Positions 24,401 to 41,720 of a stretch of DNA of 64,000 bases are shown in pieces. Made by a program: the position numbers and the translations under genes. Source of the stretch: Syngnathus acus (lineage: Eukaryota; Chordata; Actinopteri; Syngnathiformes; Syngnathidae); contig NC_051107.1 of the NCBI RefSeq assembly GCF_901709675.1, positions 6,326,001 through 6,390,000 of the forward strand, read 5' to 3'. The notes under the pieces were generated by a model. It had not been told where the DNA came from. It saw only the letters and a list, made by a program, of their open reading frames with translations, and searched no databases. Every line of letters starts with the position of its first letter. The first letter of the stretch is position 1.

Positions 24401-27400
24401 CACGCAGCCATCTCCCGCAATGGCGGCTTAGCTCAGTGGACTGGTGCGGCCGCGACCCGCCAGGGCAGGAGGGCCCGAAGAAGCGACGGGGGTGCCGGGA
24501 GGTGTGCGGGGGGGCACGGGCCCCGGAGGAGCCCCCGTGCACATGGATTGTATTTGGGAGCCTGAGGCATGAAATGGAATAGCTTTAATCTGTTATCACC
24601 TGCAGGGGGGGCAAGGTGGGGGCGACGCTACTGATGGACGTCGAGGCTGAGACCGGTGGGGGGTGTTTGGAGGCACGGCAGCCTGTCCTTGCTGGTTGAT
24701 ATTTCATTTACCTGAACTGGACTGATAGCGATATTATTCACACATACACACCCCCCCTTGCATTTTCTCACACAACTGCAAATATAAATAAATAGAAATA
24801 GAAAATATGCTACATTGAAATTCCCGACGAGCTTTTTTTTTTTTTTTTTTGGCTGGCAATGCTGACTTCCTTTTGAGGAAGGGGCCTTTTTCAAGTGCTC
24901 TAAAAGATTCCTGCCACCGCCAAGGAGAGGGAGGGGCCGACGTGCCAAACGGAAGTTGCGGCTTGCAAACGACGCTTTGGATGCTTGGCAGCTGAAAATA
25001 CAACAAGCAAATCTTGACAGAAGCTAACGTGCTAACATGTTTTCCGAATAACATGCCCATTACGCGCCAAAAAAGGCTTGTCGTTGTTTGACTCACTTCC
25101 TGTTTGCGTCGAAAAGGTGACGTCGAGCGCAGATGATGAAGGAGGAAGTGATCGGTCGCCGGTGTACAAGGTGGCACGAGGGCGCGCCCCCCCCTTTTTG
25201 TTCCATCACTCACATTGTTTCTTTAAGCTGACAAGACTAAAAATAGGTGTGGTGGTTGCAAAACTACACACCCTCACACACACACACACACTGCGTGCCC
25301 ACGCATCTCCAACAGATGTGCCACACACACACGCATGCACCAATTTTCCATTTGACGCGGATTTCAGCGGGCGGGCGGGCGGGCTGCCTTTAAAGGTTGC
25401 GGAGAGCCCAAAATAGTTGATTTGAGCACAGGTACTCGAGTACTCCATGGCTCACGCCAACATCTTTTGAGCGGAAGCTCCAACATCCGAGCGTCATCTG
25501 GCCTCATTCGTAACGCCACCGTCGGATCGTCTCAGAGTGGATCATGAGGCTAATGCTAATGGTAGCGTTAGCGCGTGATTGACGGGAAAGGTGTGAGGTC
25601 ACAACCACCAGCGTGTTGACAGAAAACATGTCAGACGCAAAGACAACATGCCGGACTGTTCTACCAAGTGACGCAAGTCAGACAAAAGCCGTCCGCCGGA
25701 CAAACGACATTTACTTGACTCACTTTTTTTTTTTTTTTTGGAGCAATTTTTGGCTTCTGCGTTGAACGACTTTCACAGAAAGCGAGCTCGTGTTTGATTT
25801 GAGCGAAAGAAAGAAAGTCTCGCTCGGTTGACTCCGGCAACAGACAAAATGGCCGCACGTGGGGTTCTCACGCCCGACGGCAAACCGGTTCCGAGGTCGC
25901 CGGCGTGGCAGTTGGGCCCGTGCGGGCCGCTTGCTCAGCGTGGCCCGTTTGGAGTGTCAACAAGACACGAGGTGTGAGAAAGGAGGCCGAGGCGGCTCGT
26001 TTTGTTTTGGTTCTCAGGCTGACAGAAAAACGGCCGTGCCGGCGCGTTTGCTGTTTTGCAATCAAGAAAAGCGGCAGCGCCCACCTCGGCTCTTTTTTTT
26101 CCCACGTATCCCAAGCGCGCTCGCGTTACAAGGGTCAGTTTTTAAAAAAAAAAAAAAAAACTCAAATCAAAAGGGAGGATGAGTCGAAAAGCAAAACAAC
26201 CGCGTCATCAAGTGATGGCGGCGCTGAGGAAACAGGAAGTGGCCGGCGTGTCCGTCAGCCGCAGACAGGAAGTGGCCCCAATTATTGTTTGGATTGATAA
26301 TCACGCTCATTAAGAGGGGAAGGAGGCGGGCGGGAAGCTCGGATGTGCCGTGGAAGTCTGGCAGAGCGTCCACCAAGGGGCGGGGCCGGCACTTTTGGTC
26401 CGGCTGGCCCTTTTCACTGGTTGCACAAGAATGTCTTTGATTAACACGCTGGCACCTCAGGCCACAACACACAAACCCTAATTACAGGGCTACGTTAGCC
26501 CCCCCGGGGGCCCGCACACACATTTGCATTGCTAAAGCTTGGGAGGGCCAAGTTAGTTTAGTCCCGCTGGGGGCCGAAGAAAGAGCGACAGGAGGGACAA
26601 CGTGATGATCCTAATCACCAAATTGCAAGAACAATTGAAGGTTTAGAACAAAAGCCAAATAAAAAGGCAACAAAAAAATGGGAATGTTCTCTTTTGGTTT
26701 CCGAGTAACCCTTTTGCTGGGTCGGCGTTTTATTTTGGTTAGATTCCGTTTTTTTCTTAGACTGTAATTGGAAAAACGTTTTTATGACTGTCGCTTCCGT
26801 TATTTATTTGATTTTTTTTTGGGGACACTTGGGAGCAGACTTTGGCCAAGGTAAGCTGACAAGGGCCGTCTAAAGCAGCAGCAGGTCAAGAAGTCAATTG
26901 CACCCACAGCGGGGCTACAAAGGAACAACGGGACCGGGCTTTGGTGTCATTATACTCTTGACGGGCAGGGCCGTGCCGGGCTGGGCCAAGCCCACTCCAC
27001 ATTTCAAATGTGAGGAGCCGTCCCGAGAGCAAGCGAGCACTTTTCGGCAAACATTTCAGATGCCAGAGCAAATTTGCAAACAAATCCGGCACAGCCTCAC
27101 ACGCTGGGCTGGGCCGGCCGTACTAACTCAGGACCACACGGCTCTTAATCAATGAAACAATCAATCAGGCTTGTTGTGCTTTTTGTCCGCTCAATGCGCA
27201 GCCCTCCCGAGAGGCAATAAAGCGGGCAGTCCGAGCCGAGCCCAGCCGAGCCAGAGGTCGTAAAGGCCCGGCCATGCCCGGCCCGGTGGCATGAACGCAT
27301 TGTGGGCCAGCAGATGGAGACGGGACAGACAGAGCGAGCGAGCGAGCGAGCTCCCTAATTAGTGCGGGGGGGCTGCAACAGATGGGGAGAATGTGCAGCG

Positions 27401-27407
27401 CAGGAAC

Positions 27408-27434
<27 letters not shown>
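27408..27434 (+). repeat. (TG)n microsatellite
   Basis: About thirteen TG units. Confidence 0.95.
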
Positions 27435-27438
<4 letters not shown>

Positions 27439-28991
27439 ATAAGCACATTGGTCCCCCGGGTGAGCGCCTGAGTGATCTAACAGGGGCAATTAATTTGTTT
27501 TCTATTCCCGTTAGGACCTGCGAGCGGCACCAAAAGGGGGGCCGGCGCCACTCCTCAGGGACTTCTGAATGCGCTCCGATACAAACCCGAGCCGCGGGGG
27601 ACGCCCGCCCGCCCGCCCGCCAATCAGCCCCTCCAAAACGGGACAGGATGGTTGGAGGTGACCCACTTATTTAAGGCACGGCCGCAAAAACTTTTTAGGT
27701 ACGAGGAAGCCCGGACCGCCGTGTAAGCCCGGTTGTGTTCCAATTAGAGCGGCGGGCCCACAACACCAGCCCCCCCTCCCTCCCTCCTTCGTCTTCCCAC
27801 CGAGTACTCTCGGGAGAGCAATTGGACCAATGAACAGATCGAGGAGGCGTCGATGAGCTGGCACCGGGAAAGCGGTCCAGCGGGAAACCATCGCGGCCGG
27901 CTGCAATGGCGGCTCGGAGGTCAGGCGGCTGGCGTGGAGGGTCGCGCGTGAGCCAAATTCGATTGCGGAAGGCGACACCGGCGGAAAGGGATCGCGTGCC
28001 CCGCCGTGGCCTCGATTAGCGTCGGATGGCGCCGATTAGCTCGGGCTAATGATACAATTACGCCGGCCGGCTGCACAATGACGGCCGATCTTTATCAAAG
28101 GCGGCCTTATTGCTTTTGTTTTCAATTATGGATGATTTGGATTCTTTTCTTCTTCGATTCAGGTTACTTTTTGTTTTGGCCGTCAATTGTCTCCTTACTC
28201 GGTTTTCTTTTCTTTTGGGTGTCAGCTTTACAGGACAAAAACAGCTTGGACTATTTTTGATTCAATTGAAAAAATACGCTTGGCATTTTCCGCATATTTG
28301 CAGACAGATACGAAGAGCCAAACCAGTTTGGACCTGTTCTGCCTGCCAAAGCGCAACCAGAGCCACAAAAAAGACGCAAACATTCTTCCAAACGTCAGCT
28401 GGAGTTGCGGCCGCTTTCCCGAGAAGCGCGTTCCGAGCTTTGCGGAGGCCCTCAAACCAGCACACGGAAGGCTGTGACATCATTCCATGATGTCATCCTA
28501 TTTGGATGGATGATGCCGTTTGACTTTTAAGAAAAGCTAATGGGCCAGAGCAATCAGATGAGGAAACAATTTTAAAAACCTAATTAAAAATGAAATTAAA
28601 TTTGGCATTCATTCATAATGTGAGCCGGGGAAAGTTGCACGAGGCGTGTAAAAGATGCACCAGAGGCAAAAAGCGGTTCACGAGGGCAGCGCAAGCCCGA
28701 CGAGATCAAGTCAAATCTTGCCTATTGCGTTGCGCCACTTGAGGAATGCGCGTGCTATGTCAACGTTGTCCCAAAAACGCACAGGCGGCAATCGGTGCCG
28801 CGTGCTCGCACCGCGCCATGCCGGCCAATCAAAGGCCGCAATCAGATGGGTAAACAAAACAAACGGATATGTGATGAAAGTTGCCCCCAGAAAACTGCCA
28901 CCCCGCCCCCCTGCACTCTGATTCACCTTTCGCTCTGACTTTCGGGCATGACTCACCTTGCACGTATTTCGCACACACGTGCACTCCGATG

Positions 28992-29019
<28 letters not shown>
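28992..29019 (+). repeat. (TG)n microsatellite
   Basis: Fourteen TG units. Confidence 0.95.
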
Positions 29020-29022
<3 letters not shown>

Positions 29023-30436
29023 TGCGCGCGTTTGTGGTTCACAAAAAGAACGGAAGGACGCAAGTGCTTCAATTTTGGGAGCAATCAGGAAAAAATGTGG
29101 AAGAACTAAAGGACTCTAGAAATGTTTTTTGTGAGCTCCCTCCCACACCCAGCAAGTTCTGAATTTGCGCAAGCAAGCTAACTTTGCTAACTTTCAAACG
29201 CCGCTTGCTTTATTTGGTCGGAGAATAACGACAGCTCGCCCGAGGCAACGGGAAGAAAGCCTTTGCAGTGCACGCTCGGGGCCCTAATGAGCGTTAATGT
29301 TCTCAGGAGCCCCGCAGCAGAAAGAACAAAAGAATTCAGCTTGTATTGGAGCGCACATGTTAACGCCCGCATACCCCCCCCCGCTCGTTCGAATGACTGC
29401 ATCGGCCCTCAGATGCAATCTCGTTGCAAAATGCGGCCAGTGAAGCCAAGCGTCCGCACCTGTGGCAAAAGCCACGCCCCCTTTACACCTGTCAGCACAA
29501 AGCGGGGGCCGCAGTGATCGGCTTGGAGCTCGTGCGTGCCCCGAACAGTCCCGAGCCCGAGGCCACCGCCGGCGCCGAGGCTCTATCGCCATCAATGGAG
29601 CTTTAAATGAAAGCTATTATGCGGTGGCGCTACCTCCCAAAACGGAGGTCCCGAGAGGGGCTCGATTTGGGGGGCAAGGGCGGGGTGTCCATTACGGGTC
29701 TTCAGCTCGGGGTTGAAGCACGGGGGACGGCGGGGGGCATCCATTACGGCTCAGGGGGATGTAATGTCCAGATGGCCAGGTGCTCCGGAGGACCCCCCCG
29801 CCCCCAACTCACCCAGCCCCGCCTGGCTTGGCAACAATCGACGCCCTTCATGGGCTGCCCCCGGCCGGACCCCGCCCCCCGCCGGTCACAGCGGAGCGCT
29901 CAAGCGAGGACCAGGCGGCGGGAAGCAAACTTGTCCACGGCGGCATCATCGCAAGGCACGGAAAACTTTACGCGCAAAACTCGCCAGTCGATGTTTCTGG
30001 AGCAAAGCCATCGGTGTCAAGGAAGTACGCTAGCCCAATTTAATGCTTCTGCTCAGATTCAAAACCTTGGAACAAAAACTCGACTAGCAAAATTGCAACA
30101 ATACAGAATAAAGAGACACATATCATATAAAGGTGATTCATAAAGATATACGTATATAATATGGTAAACATCTGGGCTCTTTTTTCAATACATTTTTGCA
30201 GGTCATTATTTTGCACAGATTTCAATAACAGGCTATACTTACGTCAACAAGCAGCTCATCAATGCGGTGCATCGCGTCCGAAACGAACCCGAGCGCCACT
30301 GCAGAGAGAGAAAAAGCATATTTGGTGTGATTTGTTTTCATTTGTAATTTTTAAGAGCACTGTACTCCAGATCACGCAGTACCTCGCGAGATGTACACAC
30401 GCGGCCATTGTGACCCAAGGGAAGTCACATTTCAAT

Positions 30437-30520
30437 GCGGCAAATATGTTATATGACGCGGCAAATATGTTATATGACGCGGCAAATATGTTATATGACG
30501 CGGCAAATATGTTTTATGCC
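30437..30520 (+). repeat. 21-bp tandem repeat, four copies
   Basis: Three near-identical 21-bp units containing GCAAATATGTTATATGAC and a fourth diverged at its end. The unit length is a multiple of three, so one frame reads as a repeated heptapeptide, but nothing else supports coding. Confidence 0.9.
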
Positions 30521-30837
30521 CCCAGGGAAGGAGGCGCCGACGTCTAGGATTACAGCTCTTCCCATTGTCAAGGTGCAAATCCTCTAAAGTGGCCTCGCCG
30601 CTCGCTCGCTCGCTTCTTCAGTGGCGTGTCAACACGCGTGATTTATGGCCTCACAAAGTCTCCATTTAGTGGCGTTCATACTAAACACACGGATAGTCAT
30701 TGGGCATCGGGTTAGGGTACTTTAGGTAACTTTTTTCAAGCACGACGTGAGGCAAAACGTGTCCATAACGCCGGCACAAAAAAAAACAATACTCACCTGT
30801 TGCGATCGAGTGACACTTATGGATGGGATTGCATCAA

Positions 30838-30970
30838 GCGCTGTGATTGGTCAGAATTCTTCTTTGCTTGATTAGATGATATCGGGCACAGTGATTGGTC
30901 AAAATCCTTCTTCGCTTGCTGGGATCGTACTGGGCGCTGTGATTGGTCAAAATTCTTCTTCGCTTGATTT
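30838..30970 (+). repeat. 48-bp tandem repeat, two full and one partial copy, each with ATTGGTC
   Basis: Copies at 30838-30885, 30886-30933 and 30934-30970. Each carries GTGATTGGTCA (inverted CCAAT box) and a TTCTTCGCTTG-like word at the same offset. Flanks are AT-rich. Confidence 0.85.
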
Positions 30971-33249
30971 GCGGTTCGGGTTCGCTCGTTTAGCCTTCTG
31001 TTGATTGTCCAGGGTTATTTTATTTTATTTTTTTAATTAAAACGAGCACAGATGCTTTATTTAAGGTGACTTTATTTATATCATGCATGCAAATAATATT
31101 TTGAAGGCTGTATGTTTGGATTTGATCTGATTGTGAGACTTCAGGCTACGATGGAAGCAATATTTTTGCTTGAACAAAGTGATTGCACTTAAGTATATTT
31201 TTAATGTATACGTTTTAATATTTCACTTTTGACTTTTACACCCTAAAACAAATATCTGTACTGACTCCCACATTGAACCTCATGGCTGACAATCGAGTTC
31301 AGTCTGAGCAGCACGAGATGAGGACGACTGTGAAATATGAGGGATGTGGTAAAGTGGAGAGCAGGATGACGACGTGAGGTAGAAGAAGAAGATTGATGGC
31401 GGCCTTGCCTCTCTTTCCTCGCCCGGGGGCCGCTGCGCTCGCTCCGCTCGTTGCGCTCGCTGCGGCGTGTCCGGGCGGGCTCCAGGCGTATCCAGGTAAA
31501 ACTGGTCACCCGAGTCTTCGCCTTCATCTTCAACCGCCCTTTGGCTCACCTGCCCCCGGGACACACCGCCCCCACATGACATTATGTTGCCCCCCCCCCC
31601 CCCCTCCATCTGGCCCAACAAGCACAACAGTTGAATTGAGTTTACACAAAGGCCACTTTCTGCTGCCAAGCAACTTTTTGGATTTGTCCTCTTTGCCAAC
31701 AAATGAAACAAAATGTCAACTTTGGCGTGTAAGCTGGGAAAAGCCAAAAGGCGAGCGGGGCGGGAAGAAAGAAGCCGCTTTGCGCTGACATGGCCGAGCA
31801 GCCGAGAGTGACTGAGCTAGTCGGCTGCAATGCAAACACAATGGAGGCAATGAACAGCCCCCCGCCCCCCCCCCCCCCTCCCAACCAGTTAGTCCACATG
31901 GAGGACCCGCCGTTGGAGCCGGGCACCTGCCTCGGCGTAAACGCACCGTCTGGCTTGGCCGTGGTGTCGACAGGCGCCGCATTCCGGCTTTTCATCGGAG
32001 CTTGGCCCGCTTACGCAAGAGCAACGCGAGGCGAGGCGCTCTCTCGCATTGCTCGGGGGCTTTCTTCTCATTCTGTGACTATTCTTGCTCAGTCCGACAC
32101 ATCGGAAGACCTTCCTTGCACCACCGGAGAATGTAAAGACGTGACATGCGCTTATCACAGGCCCGAAGTCTGAAAAGCTGAATGGCGTTAAATGGAGCGT
32201 GGCCTACCTAAGATTGCAAAGTCAAAAAGAAGTCCGAAATAATCTGGGCCCACCGCCAAATATGACAATTTTTTCTTCTTGTGTGATGTTGGTGGTTAGC
32301 GCCGAGCTAGCTCGTTAGCACCACGGGTGAAAGATTGACAGCTAATAACGAAGGTGAGAAGGATAATTGAAGCAGTCGACTCGGCCCGGGGCGACAACGC
32401 GCAGCAGAGGCCAAGTATTTCCCGCAACGGGCTTTTCTTGGCTCAATTTTGCAAATCGACAACATGGGATTGGGGTTGAGCCTTTTGGTCTCTACCCGTT
32501 GGACGGCTGCGCGGCATTCCCGTCCAAGCGCTCCGGTTCAAGGCGGCGGCGGCAAGTCGCAACGCATTTGGTGTCGGGCAAGTCGAGTCGGGAACCACGA
32601 GCGTCAATGGCATTTATTTTCCAATCATTTGATTGTTGGTTGTAAAACGCCAACCCTGATTGACAAAACTTCAACTTTCATCTTTTGTTTTGTTTCTGAC
32701 TTCCAACATCCGGTTGGCGAAGGGTCGAGACCATGGCATGTAACCCTGCGGCCATTTTTTGGCTTGATTACTCTCCCGTCCAATTCCTGATGAAATCTCG
32801 CAACAAAAGCAGTCATGCGCCACAATATTGCCTTCCAGTGTCAACAGAGCCAACGCTAACCTTCCAGCCCGCTAGCTTGTAAGCAAAAGGCTGGCTAATG
32901 ATAAGACCCTCAAAACCGCTCGCCTCTTGTTTCATTATCGTAAATTTTTGGTTCCTGAACATTCCTGGTAGCTTTATGGAGAACTTGAGTAAACGTCGTC
33001 CTCGAAACTGCACACTGGTCTTTCTATACTGAGTTCCTGACAGTTCTTTGGTTGCTAGCATAGCCATGTAGCCTACTATCATAGCCAAGTAGCCTTTGGA
33101 GGCTTTAAGATCTCGACCACTTGAAAGTTTTGGGCCTTGCTGTCTCGCAGTTGTGCCTCATAGCACTTGTGCTAATGCTACGTTAGCCTGCTAGCTTTCC
33201 AACTTGCGTTTCCGTTGTCATTGGAGGATTTACGGCACCAGAGAGAGAA

Positions 33250-33276
33250 GCAGCAGCAGCAGCAGCAGCAGCAGCA
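33250..33276 (+). repeat. (CAG)n trinucleotide repeat
   Basis: Nine CAG/AGC units in non-coding sequence. Confidence 0.95.
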
Positions 33277-34342
33277 ATGACAGTTGCAGCCATGCAAATG
33301 TTTGGAGGGCGGCGGCAGCGCCAGGTGAGCCGCAGTTGGGGCCCCGGGCTTGATGACACGGGGGCCAATCAGTGGTACAAGATGGCTGCCGCTGTGTTTT
33401 TTTTTCTCCCCTACACTCATCCATCAACTTCTCATGTCAACAACCTGTCACATTTTACGACGACGATGTCACGTTAACTTTTGGAGAAAACTCGATGGTG
33501 ACGTTGTCTTTCAAATCCACTTTTTGTGAGGACAACTTTTGTTTGGTGCTTGCAGACATTTTTCTTTGCGAGGTGAACATTAAGCGTGCTACTTTGGTGG
33601 TCCTTCACAAAGAAGGAAGATTTGATATCGGATTTACATTTCAATCGGAGAACTGGCTGGCTAGCGGATGCGATGCTGGGCTCCTTTGATGCAAAGCCCT
33701 GCGAGCGGCATACTTTCAATCTTTAAGTCTCGTTTTTCGCATCACAAGCTCGCTTTGCGCGTCTTTACGAGGGTTTAGGCTCGTCATCGGCGAGGCCGTC
33801 CAAGAAGCCTCGGGGGCACGTCGCTAAACGAGATAATTATCTTTTATCTTCCGTGTCGTGGCGGGAGATTACGGTTGAAATTTACGATTGTTCGCTAGAC
33901 AATTGAAGTTGGTCGTTCTGCCCCCGACAAGCAGCGAGGGAACTCCCACAACGGCGGCGTGCTTCAGCCTTCAGGTCTTTTCCCAAACCACAATCAAAAG
34001 AATCAAGATGTAATCCACTCAATTCTTTTTTCATCGCCTCCATGCCTGGAAATCATCTCGGCGTGCTTTGTGCGCATTTTCGCACGCAAGGAAATGCTGA
34101 TTGGATTTTTTCTCCCTCCCTTCAAACTTTTAGACTCAAAACAACATGGAGGGACAAACATGCGGTGCCCTCCCCAGGCCCCGCCCACTTTGGCGGTTCC
34201 CACCTAAGCGCGCCCACCCGGCCGGCGGTTGTTTGATTTGCGAGTGTTTACACGTGCACTTCCCGTGGAGCTTTTTCCCGTCACCCAAAAAAAGGACGGC
34301 TCGGGATCACAAGGCTAACATGTCAACAGAGATTAAACTAGT

Positions 34343-34348
34343 TTTATT
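34343..34348 (-). terminator. gata3: candidate gata3 poly(A) signal AATAAA
   Basis: The canonical hexamer on the minus strand, about 840 nt beyond the gata3 stop. No other canonical hexamer was noticed on that strand in the interval. Followed on the minus strand by T-rich and pyrimidine-rich sequence. Confidence 0.5.
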
Positions 34349-34649
34349 ATTTGGAAAGAAGGGGAGGGGGGGAGCAAAGGGGAGGGGGGGGAGAGCAACT
34401 CGCTAAGGTGGGCTGTACCAAACAAAAAGCAACCCCCAAAAAAGCAGCCATATTTTACACGAGTGATTATTATTATTATTCCATTTTTACAACCATTCAG
34501 TCTGCATAACATAAAGAAATAATTCTACATCTTTGTTTCTTTCGTATTTTTGGTACTCTGATTTTTTTTTTTTTTTTTACATACAAATAACAAATACAGG
34601 AACTTTTTTTTTCACAATGCATATCATCATCTGTCAGGTTGTGTGCGTG

Positions 34650-34651
<2 letters not shown>

Positions 34652-34682
<31 letters not shown>
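34652..34682 (+). repeat. (TG)n microsatellite in the gata3 3' UTR
   Basis: About fifteen TG units; reads as CA on the gata3 sense strand. Confidence 0.95.
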
Positions 34683-34687
<5 letters not shown>

Positions 34688-35184
34688 CGCGTGTGTCAAC
34701 ACAAACCAACAGGCCGAGACTTAAAGCACATCCAAAAATAAAAGCAAAAGCGTTCACGTTGTCTTTACACGCCGTCGCCTCTTCGTAGCCTTCTTCGAGT
34801 GTCCCGTTTTGTTTTTTGTTTTTTTTCTCTCATTAGATGTATTTCATACAATTTGTACAAAGGTCCTGTCAAACAGGTACGAGACCAGCCAGGAAGTCTT
34901 TTCAGTCAGCTTTTTAGATTTTGTACACAATTGGAGAGAGAGATCCTTATCCGAGGAGGGTCGGAGTCAGCTTCCGCCTTTGATTTTACAAAAATAAAAT
35001 CAAGCAAGCCAAGACGTCTGCGGAGCTCGTCCGTCATCCGGGTCACGCCGGATTCTTCTTCTTGGCTCTTTCCGCTTGAGTCCAAAAGGCTTCTTCACGG
35101 CAAAACGTTGCCAGACCTTCTCTCGGGAAGTGAAGAAGCCTTTGGGACGGAAGCGTCCGGGCGCCGGCCGCCTTTGAGCCGGGC

Positions 35185-40844
<5,660 letters not shown>

Positions 40845-41365
40845 GGCGCCTCCGCTGCCGCCGCCGCCGCCGCTTCTCTTCCCTCTCCTCCTTCTTTTGC
40901 AAAAGTTCGCGCTTGGTGCGGCGTTAACAACAAGCAAACAATCCCGTTTTGTGTCTCCGGCACCTGCGTCCGTTTAAATCCACAAGCGTCCCACCTGCGC
41001 ACATAGACAGAGGCGGTTAACGTCCCGCCCGACACGCACGGAACGAGGCCATACGTCCAACATGGAGAAGGCGCGCCGCGCGGGGAGATCCTCGAGTGGG
41101 CCGCAAACAAGGCAGTCTCGAGCTGCTCTTTTTCTTTTGGAATTATTATGATTTTTTTTTTTTTTTTTTTTTTCGGACGAGTACGTTTCGTTTAGCTACT
41201 GTTTGAGTCTTCCGACGAAGAGGTGACGAGGTGACGTGCACTCAACAGGTTCGCGTGCCTAAAAGTGACCGGAACGCACCCAAGCGGCGTGTTGCACCCA
41301 CTCGGGCCTCCCTCCCTCCCTCTCCCCCTTTCTCGCTCACTCTCTCTCTTTCTCTGTGCCCGCCC

Positions 41366-41432
<67 letters not shown>

Positions 41433-41720
41433 TGAAGGCATTCTTTCCGGGTGGCGCCAGGCGGCTCAGTGCAGCAGACAGCTGCGGCGCGACGCAACTT
41501 AAGGAGGGTCCGCGCGCGTATGCATGCATGCACGGGTGGGGAGGCAGCCCCCAGAAAAGTGGGCAGGGCTTTTCCTAATTGAATTGGAGACTTTGGAGTG
41601 TCATTTGAGATGAACATGAGCGGGAGAAACAACAAGGAAGAAGGCAGCCCGTGCGTAAAAGTCAAGTGGCGGTGGTGACGGCGGCGATGGCGCATGCGCG
41701 TTGCCCCGCCGTTGCGCGGT
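40845..41720 (-). promoter_or_regulatory. gata3: gata3 5' UTR and promoter zone (GC-rich)
   Basis: CpG-rich sequence immediately upstream of the gata3 ATG. A good minus-strand donor (GCGCAG|GTGGGA, exon end at 40995) is compatible with a non-coding first exon as in mammalian GATA3, but no clear matching acceptor precedes the ATG, so the 5' exon structure is unresolved. A CT array of about 60 bp (GA on the gata3 sense strand) lies about 530 bp above the ATG. No TATA box was convincing. Confidence 0.5.
41368..41428 (+). repeat. (CT)n microsatellite upstream of gata3
   Basis: Nearly 30 perfect CT units in a wider pyrimidine tract starting about 41310. On the gata3 sense strand it is a GA array, a possible GAGA-factor or triplex-forming tract. 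Confidence 0.95.

Larger units (their letters stand above)
13007..24420. other. intergenic, no gene seen
   Basis: Alternates CNE-like complex segments with poly(T), poly(G) and GGGA arrays. An AT-rich stretch (20930-21300) separates two GC-rich parts. Many CA/TG runs occur at 19380-19860. Nothing coding is supported. Confidence 0.6.
24421..34324. other. intergenic downstream flank of gata3, no gene seen
   Basis: Includes an AT-rich island at 30040-31260 that carries both the 21-bp and 48-bp tandem repeats, and frequent GCTAA/TTAGC words (25021, 25546, 32297, 33170). Homopolymers and TG runs are common. No recognisable exon. Confidence 0.6.
34325..35184 (-). other. gata3: gata3 3' UTR
   Basis: From the stop codon to just past the first minus-strand AATAAA (34348-34343), about 860 nt. 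It holds a long CA array (the TG run at 34652-34682 on the plus strand) and a homopolymer A run. The true cleavage site is inferred, not seen. Confidence 0.55.

Noticed and set aside
24424-24500. tRNA-like GGCGGCTTAGCTCAGTGG
   Set aside because: It has an A-box-like word but no B box or cloverleaf, and the following sequence is G-rich; at most a SINE scrap.
28110-28490. 126-codon plus-strand frame
   Set aside because: Ordinary chance frame; overlapping frames on both strands are equally long and none has splice or domain support.
30161-30547. 128-codon frame with a repeated heptapeptide
   Set aside because: The repetition is explained by the 21-bp DNA tandem repeat; the rest of the frame has no homology.
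31243-31747. Overlapping Arg/Ser/Glu-rich frames
   Set aside because: They follow a GAGCG-type simple sequence at 31430-31470 and poly(C); not coding-like.
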